DNA of 64,000 nt, from the NCBI RefSeq assembly GCF_028765575.1, contig NZ_JARACO010000006.1:116200-180199 (forward strand), in the 5' to 3' direction. Shown one piece after another: positions 23,445-32,363 of this stretch; within the stretch, counting starts at the first letter, position 1, and each line of letters begins with the position of its first letter. Below the pieces are notes generated by a model. The model was not told the origin of the DNA and did not search any database. It was given only the letters and a program-made list of their open reading frames with translations. A program made the position numbers and the translations under genes. Source of the DNA: Aliivibrio sp. S3MY1 (GTDB lineage: Bacteria; Pseudomonadota; Gammaproteobacteria; Enterobacterales; Vibrionaceae).

Positions 23445-24854
23445 TTACGATGATAGTGTTCGGATTAAGTTAGAGTAGTCTTCTTTTATATCATGACTCT
23501 CTTCACGTAATTGCGCTATTTTACGACAAGCATGAAGTACTGTTGTATGGTCTCGACCACCAAATGCGTCACCTATCTCAGGTAAGCTATGGTTGGTTAA
23601 TTCTTTTGATAATGCCATCGCCAATTGACGCGGACGTGCAACAGAACGAGAACGACGTTTAGAAAGTAAATCTGCCATCTTGATCTTGTAGTACTCAGCA
23701 ACGGTTTTTTGAATATTATCGATCGTTACTAGCTTTTCTTGCAGTGCTAATAAATCTCGTAGAGCTTCACGTACAAAATCAATCGTAATGGCACGACCAG
23801 TAAAGTTTGCATTAGCAATGACACGGTTCAACGCCCCTTCTAATTCACGCACATTTGAACGTAAACGTTTTGCAATAAAGAAGGCAACTTCATCGGCCAG
23901 ATGAATCTGATGATCTTCTGCTTTCTTCATTAAGATAGCAACACGTGTTTCTAATTCTGGTGGTTCAATCGCAACCGTAAGACCCCAACCAAAGCGAGAC
24001 TTAAGACGGTCTTCAACCCCATTGATTTCTCTTGGGTATTTATCTGATGTCAGAATAATTTGTTGATTGCCTTCCAATAGCGCATTAAAGGTATGGAAGA
24101 ACTCTTCTTGCGAACGCTCTTTATTCGCAAAAAATTGAATATCATCGATCAATAATGCATCAACACTACGGTAATAACGTTTGAATTCTTCAATCGCATT
24201 ATTTTGCAGTGCTTTAACCATATCTTGCACAAAACGTTCAGAGTGCATGTATACCACTTTCGCATCTGGTTTACGTTCAAGAATCGCATTACCAACCGCT
24301 TGCAATAAGTGGGTTTTACCTAAACCGGTTCCACCATATAAGAAAAGTGGATTATACGCCGTTCCTGGGTTATCAGAGACTTGACGAGCAGCCGCTAAAC
24401 CAAGTTGATTTGATTTACCTTCAACGAAATTAGTAAATTTATGCTTAGGATTAACATTAGAGCGGTGATTTAAATCAGCAGACGCAGGCTCTGCTCCCTG
24501 AGATTCCCATGGCTTATTCACCGATTGTCGAGCTTGAAGCTGTGCAGGAGCAGAAGTCGAGGCAGCAACATCTGCAGCCGTTCTTTTTGGCTCTAGTGGA
24601 GCAGATACAGGCTTGCTTCCTACTTCAAAACGTAAAGTAGGAACATCACTACCGCAGAACTCATTTAATAATGAGTTAATGCTATTTAGGTATTTATCAC
24701 GCACCCAATCCAATACGAAGCGGTTCGGCGCAAATAGCGTAAGGGTATTGTCATTTAATTCAGCTTGCAGTGGTCTAACCCACATGCTGAATTCTGCGGA
24801 AGGTAATTCTTCTTGAAGGCGCTGTAAACACTGCAACCAAAGCGATGAAGACAC
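23445..24854 (-). CDS. dnaA: Chromosomal replication initiator DnaA
   Basis: 469 residues from a GTG at 24854, preferred over a GTG at 24866 because GGGG lies about 7 bases upstream and the product then begins (M)[17 protein letters not shown], as in other gamma-proteobacterial DnaA. Domain I is residues 1-80, followed by a variable linker (II). The AAA+ domain III has Walker [10 protein letters not shown] and Walker [12 protein letters not shown]-binding domain IV has the signature [15 protein letters not shown]. It binds the TTATCCACA boxes at oriC (7 kb away) and upstream of its own gene. Confidence 0.97.
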   Translation of the reverse strand: MSSSLWLQCLQRLQEELPSAEFSMWVRPLQAELNDNTLTLFAPNRFVLDWVRDKYLNSINSLLNEFCGSDVPTLRFEVGSKPVSAPLEPKRTAADVAASTSAPAQLQARQSVNKPWESQGAEPASADLNHRSNVNPKHKFTNFVEGKSNQLGLAAARQVSDNPGTAYNPLFLYGGTGLGKTHLLQAVGNAILERKPDAKVVYMHSERFVQDMVKALQNNAIEEFKRYYRSVDALLIDDIQFFANKERSQEEFFHTFNALLEGNQQIILTSDKYPREINGVEDRLKSRFGWGLTVAIEPPELETRVAILMKKAEDHQIHLADEVAFFIAKRLRSNVRELEGALNRVIANANFTGRAITIDFVREALRDLLALQEKLVTIDNIQKTVAEYYKIKMADLLSKRRSRSVARPRQLAMALSKELTNHSLPEIGDAFGGRDHTTVLHACRKIAQLREESHDIKEDYSNLIRTLSS

Positions 24855-24900
24855 GGACAACCCCACTTATAAATATTAAAAAAGGTCGCTAATTTTATAC

Positions 24901-24964
24901 TGTGGATAACTATTGTGCCAGTGTTAGATCGATGATCCAGTGAATAAGATCGGAGTTATTCACA
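24901..24964. promoter_or_regulatory. DnaA boxes in the dnaA promoter region
   Basis: A perfect box TTATCCACA (minus strand, 24901-24909) directly abuts a TATAAA -10-like element for dnaA, and a second perfect box TTATTCACA (plus strand) lies at 24956-24964. This arrangement fits autoregulation of dnaA. The region to 25148 holds no gene and also carries the promoter for the ABC transporter gene. Confidence 0.75.
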
Positions 24965-25148
24965 CTGATCACGCTTTTTTACCTAGATCAACACACTTTT
25001 TACCTGAGTTATACCCAAAACCATCAACAATGGATAAAAAATAAACGCTATTAATCGTTTAGTTATTATAAATAACCAGTGGGTATTTAGAGGTCAATCG
25101 CAAAAAAAGTATTATGTTCACTACTGATGAATAATGGGAGTATCAATC

Positions 25149-25901
25149 ATGAAATGGACAAAGAACATTCTTACAGGATTAGCGTTAACCTTAGCCGCGA
25201 CACAATTTGCACAAGCGGCAACTGAAGTAAAAGTAGGGATGTCTGGTCGTTATTTCCCATTCACCTTTGTTAAGCAAGATAAACTGCAAGGTTTTGAAGT
25301 CGACTTATGGGATGAGATTGGTCGTCGCAATGACTATAAGGTCGAATACGTAACGGCGAGCTTTTCTGGCTTATTTGGCTTATTAGAAACCGGTCGTATT
25401 GATACGATTTCAAACCAAATTACTAAAACAGAAGCGCGTGAAGCAAAATACCTTTTTGCAGACCCTTATGTTGTCGATGGTGCACAAATTACCGTTCGTA
25501 AAGGTAACGACAGTATCAAGGGCATTGATGACTTAGCGGGCAAAACAGTTGCGGTAAACTTAGGCTCTAATTTTGAGAAGTTACTGCGAGATAACGACAA
25601 ATCAGGTCAAATAAACATTAAAACCTACGATACTGGTATTGAACATGATGTGGCACTAGGCCGTTCAGATGCCTTTGTGATGGATCGTCTATCAGCAGCT
25701 CAACTGATTAAAAAATCAGGATTACCACTGCAGCTTGCAGGTGAACCATTTGAAACGATCGAGAATGCATGGCCGTTCGTAAAAAATGAAAAAGGTCAAA
25801 AGCTTCAACAAGAAGTGAATAAGGCTTTAACTGAGATGCGTGAAGATGGAACACTCGCTAAAATATCTCAAAAATGGTTTGATGCTGATGTAACTAAGTA
25901 G
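25149..25901 (+). CDS. Periplasmic amino-acid (cystine-type) ABC transporter binding protein
   Basis: 250 residues from the ATG at 25149 (GGGAG 8 bases upstream). A signal peptide (MKWTKNILTGLALTLAATQFAQA) is cleaved near residue 23. The mature part is a class 3 solute-binding protein resembling E. coli TcyJ: GFEVDLWDEIGRR, DTISNQITKTEAREAKYLFADPY, DLAGKTVAVNLGSN, LAKISQKWFDADVTK. Cystine is the likeliest ligand, but a related polar amino acid is possible. It is separated from its permease gene by a hairpin terminator, typical for a highly expressed binding protein. Confidence 0.88.
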   Translation: MKWTKNILTGLALTLAATQFAQAATEVKVGMSGRYFPFTFVKQDKLQGFEVDLWDEIGRRNDYKVEYVTASFSGLFGLLETGRIDTISNQITKTEAREAKYLFADPYVVDGAQITVRKGNDSIKGIDDLAGKTVAVNLGSNFEKLLRDNDKSGQINIKTYDTGIEHDVALGRSDAFVMDRLSAAQLIKKSGLPLQLAGEPFETIENAWPFVKNEKGQKLQQEVNKALTEMREDGTLAKISQKWFDADVTK

Positions 25902-25922
25902 GTATTTACTTTCCTAAATAAT

Positions 25923-25953
25923 AAAGCCCACTATCACAGCGTAGTGGGTTTTG
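25923..25953 (+). terminator. Intercistronic terminator/attenuator after the binding-protein gene
   Basis: CCCACTA-tcacagcg-TAGTGGG followed by TTTT, within the 130-bp gap between binding protein and permease. Partial read-through would make more binding protein than membrane components. Confidence 0.75.
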
Positions 25954-26031
25954 TGTTTATTGCTTATCAAATATATATAGTCAACACTGTTTACTCATCA
26001 CTTTTCTTATACTAAATAACAGAGAGACATC

Positions 26032-26703
26032 ATGGGATTTGATTTTGCGTATATGATTGAACTCCTACCTATACTATTTAAGTATTTAGGTACGACATTA
26101 GAAATGGCGATATGGGGGCTATTCTTTGCACTGGCTCTGGCGTTAGTACTGGCTAACTTAAGAGTATTTAAAGTGCCGGTATTGGATCAACTTAGCCAGC
26201 TGTACATCAGTTTTTTTCGAGGAACACCACTACTGGTTCAATTGTTCCTACTTTATTATGGTCTACCGCAGGTATTTCCAATTTTTGTTGGATTAGATGC
26301 TTTTAGTGCAGCCGTTATTGGATTAACCCTTCACTTTGCTGCCTATATGGCTGAGAGTATTCGTGCTGCTATTATTGGTGTTGATCGCAGTCAGATGGAG
26401 GCTAGTTTATCTATCGGCATGACAACGCCTCAAGCGATGTATCGTATTATTCTTCCTCAAGCAACTCGAGTGGCTTTGCCCTCTTTAATGAATTATTTCA
26501 TTGATATGATCAAGTCCACCTCTTTAGCCTTTACGCTTGGGGTATCTGAAATCATGGCGAAAGCACAAATGGAAGCCTCTTCCAGCTTTAAGTTCTTTGA
26601 AGCCTTCCTAGCGGTCGCTCTAATCTATTGGGGAGTCGTCGTTATTCTTACCCGAGTACAATCTTGGGCTGAAACTAAACTTAATAAGGCCTATGTACGA
26701 TGA
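26032..26703 (+). CDS. Amino-acid ABC transporter permease (HisM/TcyL type)
   Basis: 223 residues with about five membrane segments. The permease signature EAA-type loop is present (EASLSIGMTTPQAMYRIILPQATRVALPSLMN, about residues 122-155), as is the QLYISFFRGTPLLVQLFLLYYGLP segment of polar amino-acid permeases. It overlaps the ATPase start by 4 bp (ATGA), so the two are translationally coupled. Confidence 0.92.
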   Translation: MGFDFAYMIELLPILFKYLGTTLEMAIWGLFFALALALVLANLRVFKVPVLDQLSQLYISFFRGTPLLVQLFLLYYGLPQVFPIFVGLDAFSAAVIGLTLHFAAYMAESIRAAIIGVDRSQMEASLSIGMTTPQAMYRIILPQATRVALPSLMNYFIDMIKSTSLAFTLGVSEIMAKAQMEASSSFKFFEAFLAVALIYWGVVVILTRVQSWAETKLNKAYVR

Positions 26704-27437
26704 TAAAAATAACCAATCTACATAAAAGCTTTGGTGATACCGAAGTCCTTTCAGGTATCGACCTAACGATCAATAAAGGTGAGATAATTGCCATTATCGG
26801 CTCTAGTGGTACGGGAAAATCAACCCTCCTAAGATGTGTGAATTTTCTTGAAACGGCAGACAAGGGCATCATAAGCATTGATGATGTCAGTGTGGACAGC
26901 GAAAAAAATACCAAAGCAGAAATATTAGCATTACGACGAAAAACAGGCTTTATCTTCCAAAACTATGCTTTATTCTCTCATTTAACCGCACGACAAAACA
27001 TTGCTGAAGGCTTAATAACTGTCCACAAGTGGAACAAGGTTGATGCACTTAAAAAAGCCCAACAAATACTAGATGATATTGGTCTTGGAGATAAAGGAAA
27101 TAACTACCCAGCAGCTCTCTCTGGAGGCCAACAGCAACGTGTAGGCATTGGCCGAGCAATGGCTCTTGACGCTGAGCTATTATTGTTTGATGAACCCACG
27201 TCAGCGCTCGATCCAGAGTGGGTTAACGAAGTTCTTTCATTAATGAAAAAGTTAGCGACTCAACACCAAACCATGCTAGTTGTCACTCATGAAATGCAGT
27301 TTGCTAAAGAAGTCGCTGATAGAGTTATCTATATGTCCGATGGAAAGATCGTAGAACAAGGGACTCCTGAACAAATTTTTGGTTATCCACAGGATCCTAA
27401 ATTACAAAAATTCTTGAATCAAGTCGGGATCGCATAA
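26700..27437 (+). CDS. Amino-acid ABC transporter ATP-binding protein
   Basis: 245 residues. Walker A GSSGTGKST (near residue 34), Q-loop FQNYALF, signature LSGGQQQRVGIGRAMA, Walker B LLLFDEPTSALDPE, and H-loop VVTHEM. Belongs to the polar amino-acid uptake (GlnQ/TcyN) subgroup. Last gene of the binding protein-permease-ATPase operon; no clear terminator follows. Confidence 0.93.
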   Translation: MIKITNLHKSFGDTEVLSGIDLTINKGEIIAIIGSSGTGKSTLLRCVNFLETADKGIISIDDVSVDSEKNTKAEILALRRKTGFIFQNYALFSHLTARQNIAEGLITVHKWNKVDALKKAQQILDDIGLGDKGNNYPAALSGGQQQRVGIGRAMALDAELLLFDEPTSALDPEWVNEVLSLMKKLATQHQTMLVVTHEMQFAKEVADRVIYMSDGKIVEQGTPEQIFGYPQDPKLQKFLNQVGIA

Positions 27438-27502
27438 AGATCCTTGCGCTCTCGCTCACAAAACGTATAATTCATCGTCCGGAAAATACGTGGAACCTCT
27501 TA

Positions 27503-27531
27503 TTGACTATTTTTCTGTCAATGATTACAAT
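27503..27531 (+). promoter_or_regulatory. rpmH promoter
   Basis: TTGACT (27503-27508), a 17-bp spacer and TACAAT (27526-27531), a near-consensus sigma-70 promoter. It implies a leader of about 85 nt before rpmH. Confidence 0.8.
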
Positions 27532-27532
27532 T

Positions 27533-27553
27533 CCGCCTCTTTGTTGAGAGGCG
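27533..27553 (+). promoter_or_regulatory. Hairpin at the 5' end of the rpmH leader
   Basis: CGCCTC-tttgttga-GAGGCG style stem at the very start of the predicted transcript, followed by a GC-rich segment (CCCACGCCGGG). It may stabilise the mRNA or act as a regulatory leader. The hairpin is seen; its role is unknown. Confidence 0.5.
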
Positions 27554-27621
27554 TCGGAATGTACGTCCCACGCCGGGTTTAAATTAAACCTATAACTACT
27601 GATCAGTAATAAGGTAATACC

Positions 27622-27756
27622 ATGAAACGCACTTTCCAACCTTCAGTTCTTAAGCGTAAACGTTCTCACGGCTTCCGTGCTCGTATGGCAACTAAGAACG
27701 GTCGTAACACAATCAACGCTCGTCGTGCTAAAGGCCGTAAGCGTCTATCTAAGTAA
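27622..27756 (+). CDS. rpmH: 50S ribosomal protein L34
   Basis: 44 residues, starting [20 protein letters not shown] and ending [11 protein letters not shown]: the complete, highly basic L34 sequence. AAGG lies 8 bases before the ATG. Followed by rnpA after 16 bp, the standard bacterial arrangement linking ribosome and RNase P synthesis. Confidence 0.98.
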   Translation: MKRTFQPSVLKRKRSHGFRARMATKNGRNTINARRAKGRKRLSK

Positions 27757-27772
27757 TCAATAGATTATTTTG

Positions 27773-28126
27773 ATGAATTACGACTTCTCTCGGGAGTTAC
27801 GCTTGTTAACTCCCGAAGATTACAAATCAGTCTTCAAGCAAGCTCATCGAGCCGGCTCACCTCATTTCACTATTCTTGCCAGAGAAAACTCACTATCACA
27901 CCCTCGTTTAGGTCTTGCTGTTCCTAAAAAGCAAATTAAAACTGCTGTTGGTCGCAATAAGTTTAAACGTATTACACGTGAAAGTTTCCGCAATAAGCAA
28001 CATTCCTTACCTGCGAAAGACTTTGTGGTTATCGCTAAAAAGAGTGCTCAAGAACTGAGTAACGAAGACTTTAACAAGCTACTAGATAAATTATGGCATC
28101 GCCTGTCTCGCCCTTCTCGTGGATAG
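27773..28126 (+). CDS. rnpA: Ribonuclease P protein component
   Basis: 117 residues from the ATG at 27773; a TTG directly before it is a less likely start. The RNR motif [14 protein letters not shown] that contacts the catalytic RNA is present. It helps the RNase P ribozyme cleave tRNA 5' leaders. It overlaps yidD by 34 bp and has no strong ribosome-binding site, suggesting coupling to rpmH. Confidence 0.96.
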   Translation: MNYDFSRELRLLTPEDYKSVFKQAHRAGSPHFTILARENSLSHPRLGLAVPKKQIKTAVGRNKFKRITRESFRNKQHSLPAKDFVVIAKKSAQELSNEDFNKLLDKLWHRLSRPSRG

Positions 28127-28350
28127 CAATCGGTCTAATCCGTTTTTATCAACTCGTCATCAGTCCAATGATTGGACCTCGCTGTCGATTTACTCCAACG
28201 TGTTCACATTATGCAATTGAAGCACTAAAGTCACACGGTTTAGTAAAAGGGTGTTGGCTAACTGGCAAACGTCTATTAAAATGTCATCCTTTGAATGATG
28301 GGGGCTATGACCCCATCCCACCCAAGCAGCATAAAGACAGAGAACAATAA
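28093..28350 (+). CDS. yidD: Membrane protein insertion efficiency factor YidD
   Basis: 85 residues. Family core [32 protein letters not shown] and [13 protein letters not shown]. Small amphipathic membrane-associated protein assisting YidC-dependent insertion. It begins inside rnpA and ends 2 bp before yidC. Confidence 0.95.
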   Translation: MASPVSPFSWIAIGLIRFYQLVISPMIGPRCRFTPTCSHYAIEALKSHGLVKGCWLTGKRLLKCHPLNDGGYDPIPPKQHKDREQ

Positions 28351-28352
28351 CG

Positions 28353-29978
28353 ATGGATACCCAACGTAACATTCTGTTGCTAGCACTGGCTTTAGTTTCT
28401 TTTTTACTTTTCCAACAATGGCAAGTAGAAACTAATCCGCAGCAACCAGCTACAGTTAGTACCGTTCAACAAACACAGACGGATGGTGATGTTCCAACTT
28501 CTTCGACAGCAAACAGTGATACTCCAGCAGATTCAGCACAATCTGATAAGCTGATTACAATCACAACTGATGTGCTTACTTTAAAAGTAGATACATTGGG
28601 TGGTGACATCATTGAATCTGTTCTTAATCAATACGATGAAAAATTAGACTCTGAAGCAAAATTTGTTCTTCTTAAGAATGATGCTGATCATAGCTATATT
28701 GCTCAAAGTGGTTTAATCGGCCCTCAAGGCATCGATTCAAACACGGGTCGTGCACAATTTACAGCGCAAAAAACAGAGTATGTTTTAGCGGCTGATCAAA
28801 ACGAATTACGCGTTCCGTTAACATTAGTGAAAGATGGTATTACTTATACTAAAACACTAGTGCTTAAACGTAACAGCTACGCTATTGATGTTGATTATAC
28901 GGTTGATAACCAATCTTCAGCACCAGCAACAGTAGAAATGTACGCAAACTTAAAGCAAAACCTACTGGATGACGGTGGTAGCTTAACAATGCCAACGTAC
29001 CGTGGCGGTGCTTACTCTACTGAAGATACACGCTACAAAAAATACAGCTTTGACGACATGGAAGATAAGAACTTATCTATCAACATGACAAATGGTCAAG
29101 GTTGGGCGGGTATGCTACAACACTATTTCGCATCAGCTTGGATCCCACGTAACGTGAATGACGCAACACTAACATCACGTGTTGCTGGCAATTACGGTTA
29201 CATTGGCGTTCGTATGCCTTCTGTAACAATTCCTGCTGGTCAAGAAGCGACGCTTACAGCAACGCTATGGACAGGCCCTAAACTTCAACCAGAAATGGCT
29301 GCAACTGCTAAATACTTAGATTTAAGTGTTGATTACGGTTGGTTATGGTTCATCGCATCTCCTCTTCACAAACTACTGTCTTTCATTCACGGCATTGTTG
29401 GGAACTGGGGTCTTGCGATCATATTCTTAACCTTCATCGTTCGTGGTGCCATGTACCCTCTAACGAAAGCACAATACACGTCAATGGCTAAAATGCGTAT
29501 GCTTCAACCTAAGTTGACAGCAATGCGTGAACGTATTGGTGATGACCGCCAGCGTATGAGCCAAGAAATGATGGAGCTTTATAAGAAAGAAAAAGTAAAC
29601 CCACTAGGTGGCTGTTTACCAATCATTCTTCAAATGCCAATCTTCATTTCTCTGTACTGGGCACTAATGGAATCAGTTGAACTTCGTCATTCTCCATTCT
29701 TTGGTTGGATCACGGATTTATCAGCACAAGACCCATACTACATCCTGCCATTACTAATGGGTGCAAGTATGTTCTTAATCCAGAAGATGAGCCCAACGAC
29801 AGTAACGGATCCAATGCAACAGAAGATCATGACATTCATGCCTGTAATGTTCACTGTATTCTTCTTATGGTTCCCAGCTGGCCTAGTTCTTTACTGGTTA
29901 GTATCAAACATCGTAACGTTAATTCAGCAAACGCTGATTTACCGTGCCCTTGAGAAAAAAGGCTTACATTCTAAGTAA
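28353..29978 (+). CDS. yidC: Membrane protein insertase YidC
   Basis: 541 residues (E. coli 548). N-terminal membrane anchor ([16 protein letters not shown]), a Thr/Ser-rich linker, the large periplasmic beta domain (about residues 60-320), and the conserved five-helix insertase core with [27 protein letters not shown] and [18 protein letters not shown]. It inserts and folds membrane proteins with or without SecYEG, including the Fo c-subunit encoded by atpE in this window. Confidence 0.98.
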   Translation: MDTQRNILLLALALVSFLLFQQWQVETNPQQPATVSTVQQTQTDGDVPTSSTANSDTPADSAQSDKLITITTDVLTLKVDTLGGDIIESVLNQYDEKLDSEAKFVLLKNDADHSYIAQSGLIGPQGIDSNTGRAQFTAQKTEYVLAADQNELRVPLTLVKDGITYTKTLVLKRNSYAIDVDYTVDNQSSAPATVEMYANLKQNLLDDGGSLTMPTYRGGAYSTEDTRYKKYSFDDMEDKNLSINMTNGQGWAGMLQHYFASAWIPRNVNDATLTSRVAGNYGYIGVRMPSVTIPAGQEATLTATLWTGPKLQPEMAATAKYLDLSVDYGWLWFIASPLHKLLSFIHGIVGNWGLAIIFLTFIVRGAMYPLTKAQYTSMAKMRMLQPKLTAMRERIGDDRQRMSQEMMELYKKEKVNPLGGCLPIILQMPIFISLYWALMESVELRHSPFFGWITDLSAQDPYYILPLLMGASMFLIQKMSPTTVTDPMQQKIMTFMPVMFTVFFLWFPAGLVLYWLVSNIVTLIQQTLIYRALEKKGLHSK

Positions 29979-30001
29979 GTTGAATTTCTAAAGAAGCAAA
30001 C

Positions 30002-30028
30002 AAAAGGCGGCCTATGGTCGCCTTTTTT
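30002..30028 (+). terminator. yidC terminator
   Basis: AAGGCGGCC-tat-GGTCGCCTT stem with one G-U pair, followed by T-run. Confidence 0.85.
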
Positions 30029-30076
30029 GTTTTATCGGCTTACAATATGCTCAAGCAATAGACATTAAGAATAATC

Positions 30077-31444
30077 ATGACATTACATACAGACACCATA
30101 GTTGCACAAGCAACAGCACCAGGCCGAGGCGGCGTAGGCATCATTCGTGTATCCGGACCTAAAGCTCAACAAGTCGCTTTAGAAGTGGTAGGAAAGCCCC
30201 TTAAACCTCGCTATGCAGAATACACCCCATTTAAAAATGATAATGGCCTTGAACTCGATCAGGGGATTGCACTTTATTTCCCTAACCCCCATTCATTTAC
30301 CGGTGAAGATGTTCTAGAGCTTCAAGGGCATGGTGGTCCTGTTGTCATGGATATGCTGATTAAACGCATCTTAAAAATTGATGGCGTTCGCCCAGCTCGA
30401 CCTGGCGAATTTTCAGAAAGAGCTTTTTTGAATGATAAAATGGATTTAGCTCAAGCCGAAGCCATTGCCGATTTAATCGATGCGAGTTCTGAAGAAGCCG
30501 CAAAATCTGCATTAAATTCACTACAAGGTGTCTTTTCAAATAAAATTAATACCTTAGTTGAATCGCTTATTTACCTTCGAATTTATGTTGAAGCCGCCAT
30601 TGATTTCCCAGAAGAAGAGATCGACTTTTTAGCTGATGGCAAAGTCAGTGGTGACTTACAAGGGATCATTGATAACCTTAACGCCGTTCGCCAAGAAGCC
30701 AATCAAGGCGCGATCATGCGTGAAGGGATGAAGGTCGTTATTGCAGGACGACCTAATGCGGGTAAATCCAGCCTACTAAATGCCTTATCAGGTAAAGACA
30801 GCGCTATCGTTACAGATATAGCAGGGACCACGCGTGACGTACTCAGAGAGCACATTCACATTGATGGTATGCCTTTACATATCATTGATACTGCAGGCCT
30901 TCGTGAAGCCTCTGATGAAGTAGAGCGTATTGGTATTGAACGAGCATGGGATGAAATTGCTCAAGCCGATCGCGTTTTATTTATGGTTGATGGCACAACC
31001 ACTAACGCAACAGACCCTAAAGTAATCTGGCCAGAGTTTCTTGATCGCTTACCTAAAAACATGGGCATGACAGTGATCAGAAATAAAGCGGATCAAACAG
31101 GTGAAGATCTAGGTATTTGCCATGTTAACGATCCTACCCTTATTCGTTTGTCTGCAAAAACAGGTGAAGGTGTCGATGCTTTACGTCTGCATTTAAAAGA
31201 ATGCATGGGTTTCTCAGGAAACCAAGAAGGTGGCTTTATGGCTCGCCGTCGTCACCTAGAAGCCTTAGAGAAAGCGGCTCAGCATCTTGATATAGGGCAA
31301 CAACAACTTGAAGGTTACATGGCAGGTGAGATCCTGGCAGAAGAGCTTAGAATTGCACAGCAGCATCTTAGCGAGATCACGGGAGAATTTACTTCAGATG
31401 ATCTACTAGGTCGAATATTTACCTCTTTCTGTATCGGTAAATAA
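30077..31444 (+). CDS. mnmE: tRNA uridine-5-carboxymethylaminomethyl modification GTPase MnmE
   Basis: 455 residues. N-terminal tetrahydrofolate-binding domain, a helical domain interrupted by a G domain with Walker [10 protein letters not shown] (about 224-232), DIAGTTRD and DTAGLRE, and the invariant C-terminal FCIGK. With MnmG (encoded across oriC) it installs the cmnm5 group on wobble uridines of certain tRNAs. Single gene between terminators. Confidence 0.98.
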   Translation: MTLHTDTIVAQATAPGRGGVGIIRVSGPKAQQVALEVVGKPLKPRYAEYTPFKNDNGLELDQGIALYFPNPHSFTGEDVLELQGHGGPVVMDMLIKRILKIDGVRPARPGEFSERAFLNDKMDLAQAEAIADLIDASSEEAAKSALNSLQGVFSNKINTLVESLIYLRIYVEAAIDFPEEEIDFLADGKVSGDLQGIIDNLNAVRQEANQGAIMREGMKVVIAGRPNAGKSSLLNALSGKDSAIVTDIAGTTRDVLREHIHIDGMPLHIIDTAGLREASDEVERIGIERAWDEIAQADRVLFMVDGTTTNATDPKVIWPEFLDRLPKNMGMTVIRNKADQTGEDLGICHVNDPTLIRLSAKTGEGVDALRLHLKECMGFSGNQEGGFMARRRHLEALEKAAQHLDIGQQQLEGYMAGEILAEELRIAQQHLSEITGEFTSDDLLGRIFTSFCIGK

Positions 31445-31465
31445 CCCCCTAAATCACACCAACAA

Positions 31466-31492
31466 TCATGGGCTCTTATGGCCCATTTTTTA
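31466..31492 (+). terminator. mnmE terminator
   Basis: ATGGGC stem with GCCCAT around tcttatg, followed by six T, 12 bp before mioC. Confidence 0.85.
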
Positions 31493-31504
31493 TAGGAAAA
31501 ATTC

Positions 31505-31939
31505 ATGAAAAATGTATCTATTATTACAGGAAGCACCCTTGGTGGTGCTGAGTACGTTGGCGATCACCTTGCCGATTTATTAGAAGAGATGGCGTTTACT
31601 ACAGATATTCATAATCAACCAAATTTGAATGAAATAGAAATAAATAGTCTCTGGATTATTGTCATATCCACTCATGGTGCAGGTGATTATCCAGACAATA
31701 TAAAACCTTTTATTCAACAACTCACAGAGCAAGCTCAAAACCTTTCAAAAGTCTCGTTTGCTATTGTTGCTATTGGTGATTCAAGCTATGACACCTTCTG
31801 TGCAGCAGGAAAATCATTACAAAATACATTAATTGAATTAGGTGCGATAGAGAAATTCCCACTTTTAGAGATAGATGTAACTCAACATAGTATTCCTGAA
31901 GAGCCAGCTGAGTTGTGGTTAAAACAACACACTTGTTAA
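31505..31939 (+). CDS. mioC: FMN-binding flavodoxin-like protein MioC
   Basis: 144 residues. Flavodoxin fold with the phosphate loop GSTLGGAEYVGDHLADLLEE, STHGAGDYPDN and AIGDSSYDTFCAAGK. Its transcription runs towards oriC, which starts immediately downstream; in E. coli mioC transcription influences initiation. Biochemically linked to biotin synthase electron supply. Confidence 0.93.
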   Translation: MKNVSIITGSTLGGAEYVGDHLADLLEEMAFTTDIHNQPNLNEIEINSLWIIVISTHGAGDYPDNIKPFIQQLTEQAQNLSKVSFAIVAIGDSSYDTFCAAGKSLQNTLIELGAIEKFPLLEIDVTQHSIPEEPAELWLKQHTC

Positions 31940-32363
31940 TGTCTTGTATATATTTATCAGTTGAAGTTATTAAATAGAAAACGGCTACTATGTGGATAAC
32001 TAGGCAATGATCCAGTGATCAAGTTATAGTTATCCATTGAATAAGATCTAACGCCCTCCTCCCTTGTGGATAAGTACTTCTTTTATCCTCAAGCAGTCCG
32101 ATCGAAGATCAAAGATTCATCACAACTTAGGATCTTACTAAAGTGTATGATCCAATTGATCATTTACTACTTATCCACAGAGATCGACGATCTATATAAT
32201 AGATCTAATAAGAGATCTCTTTAAAAGATCTTATATATATTAAGTGATCTTTATTTTTTGAACTTCATCACTTTTTCATTTCTTTCCAAGCTAGAAAAAG
32301 GGTAAAATGGATCTCTTAAAATTAAATTCTTCTCACTATTTTCATAACACCTAAGGTCAACTC
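31940..32363. other. Chromosomal replication origin oriC (oriC1)
   Basis: Gene-free 424 bp between mioC and mnmG. Perfect DnaA boxes TTATCCACA are at 31991-31999 (minus), 32065-32073 (minus) and 32171-32179 (plus). Weaker boxes are TTATCCATT (32030-32038) and TTATCCTCA (32083-32091). Fifteen GATC Dam/SeqA sites lie in 32009-32313. The AT-rich unwinding region holds a row of 13-mers starting GATCT at 32202, 32214, 32227 and 32246. All are direct sequence observations; the role follows from the known Vibrio/E. coli oriC. Confidence 0.95.
32202..32258 (+). repeat. GATCT-initiated 13-mer array (DNA unwinding element of oriC)
   Basis: Four AT-rich 13-mers begin GATCT at 32202, 32214, 32227 and 32246, comparable to the L/M/R 13-mers of E. 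coli oriC (GATCTnTTnTTTT). They lie to the mnmG side of the rightmost perfect DnaA box. Confidence 0.8.

Noticed and set aside
24855..24866. Upstream GTG start for dnaA
   Set aside because: No ribosome-binding site; the GTG at 24854 matches the family start.
27970..27990. CACGTG with partial parS arms in rnpA
   Set aside because: About 12 of 16 matches, left arm poor.
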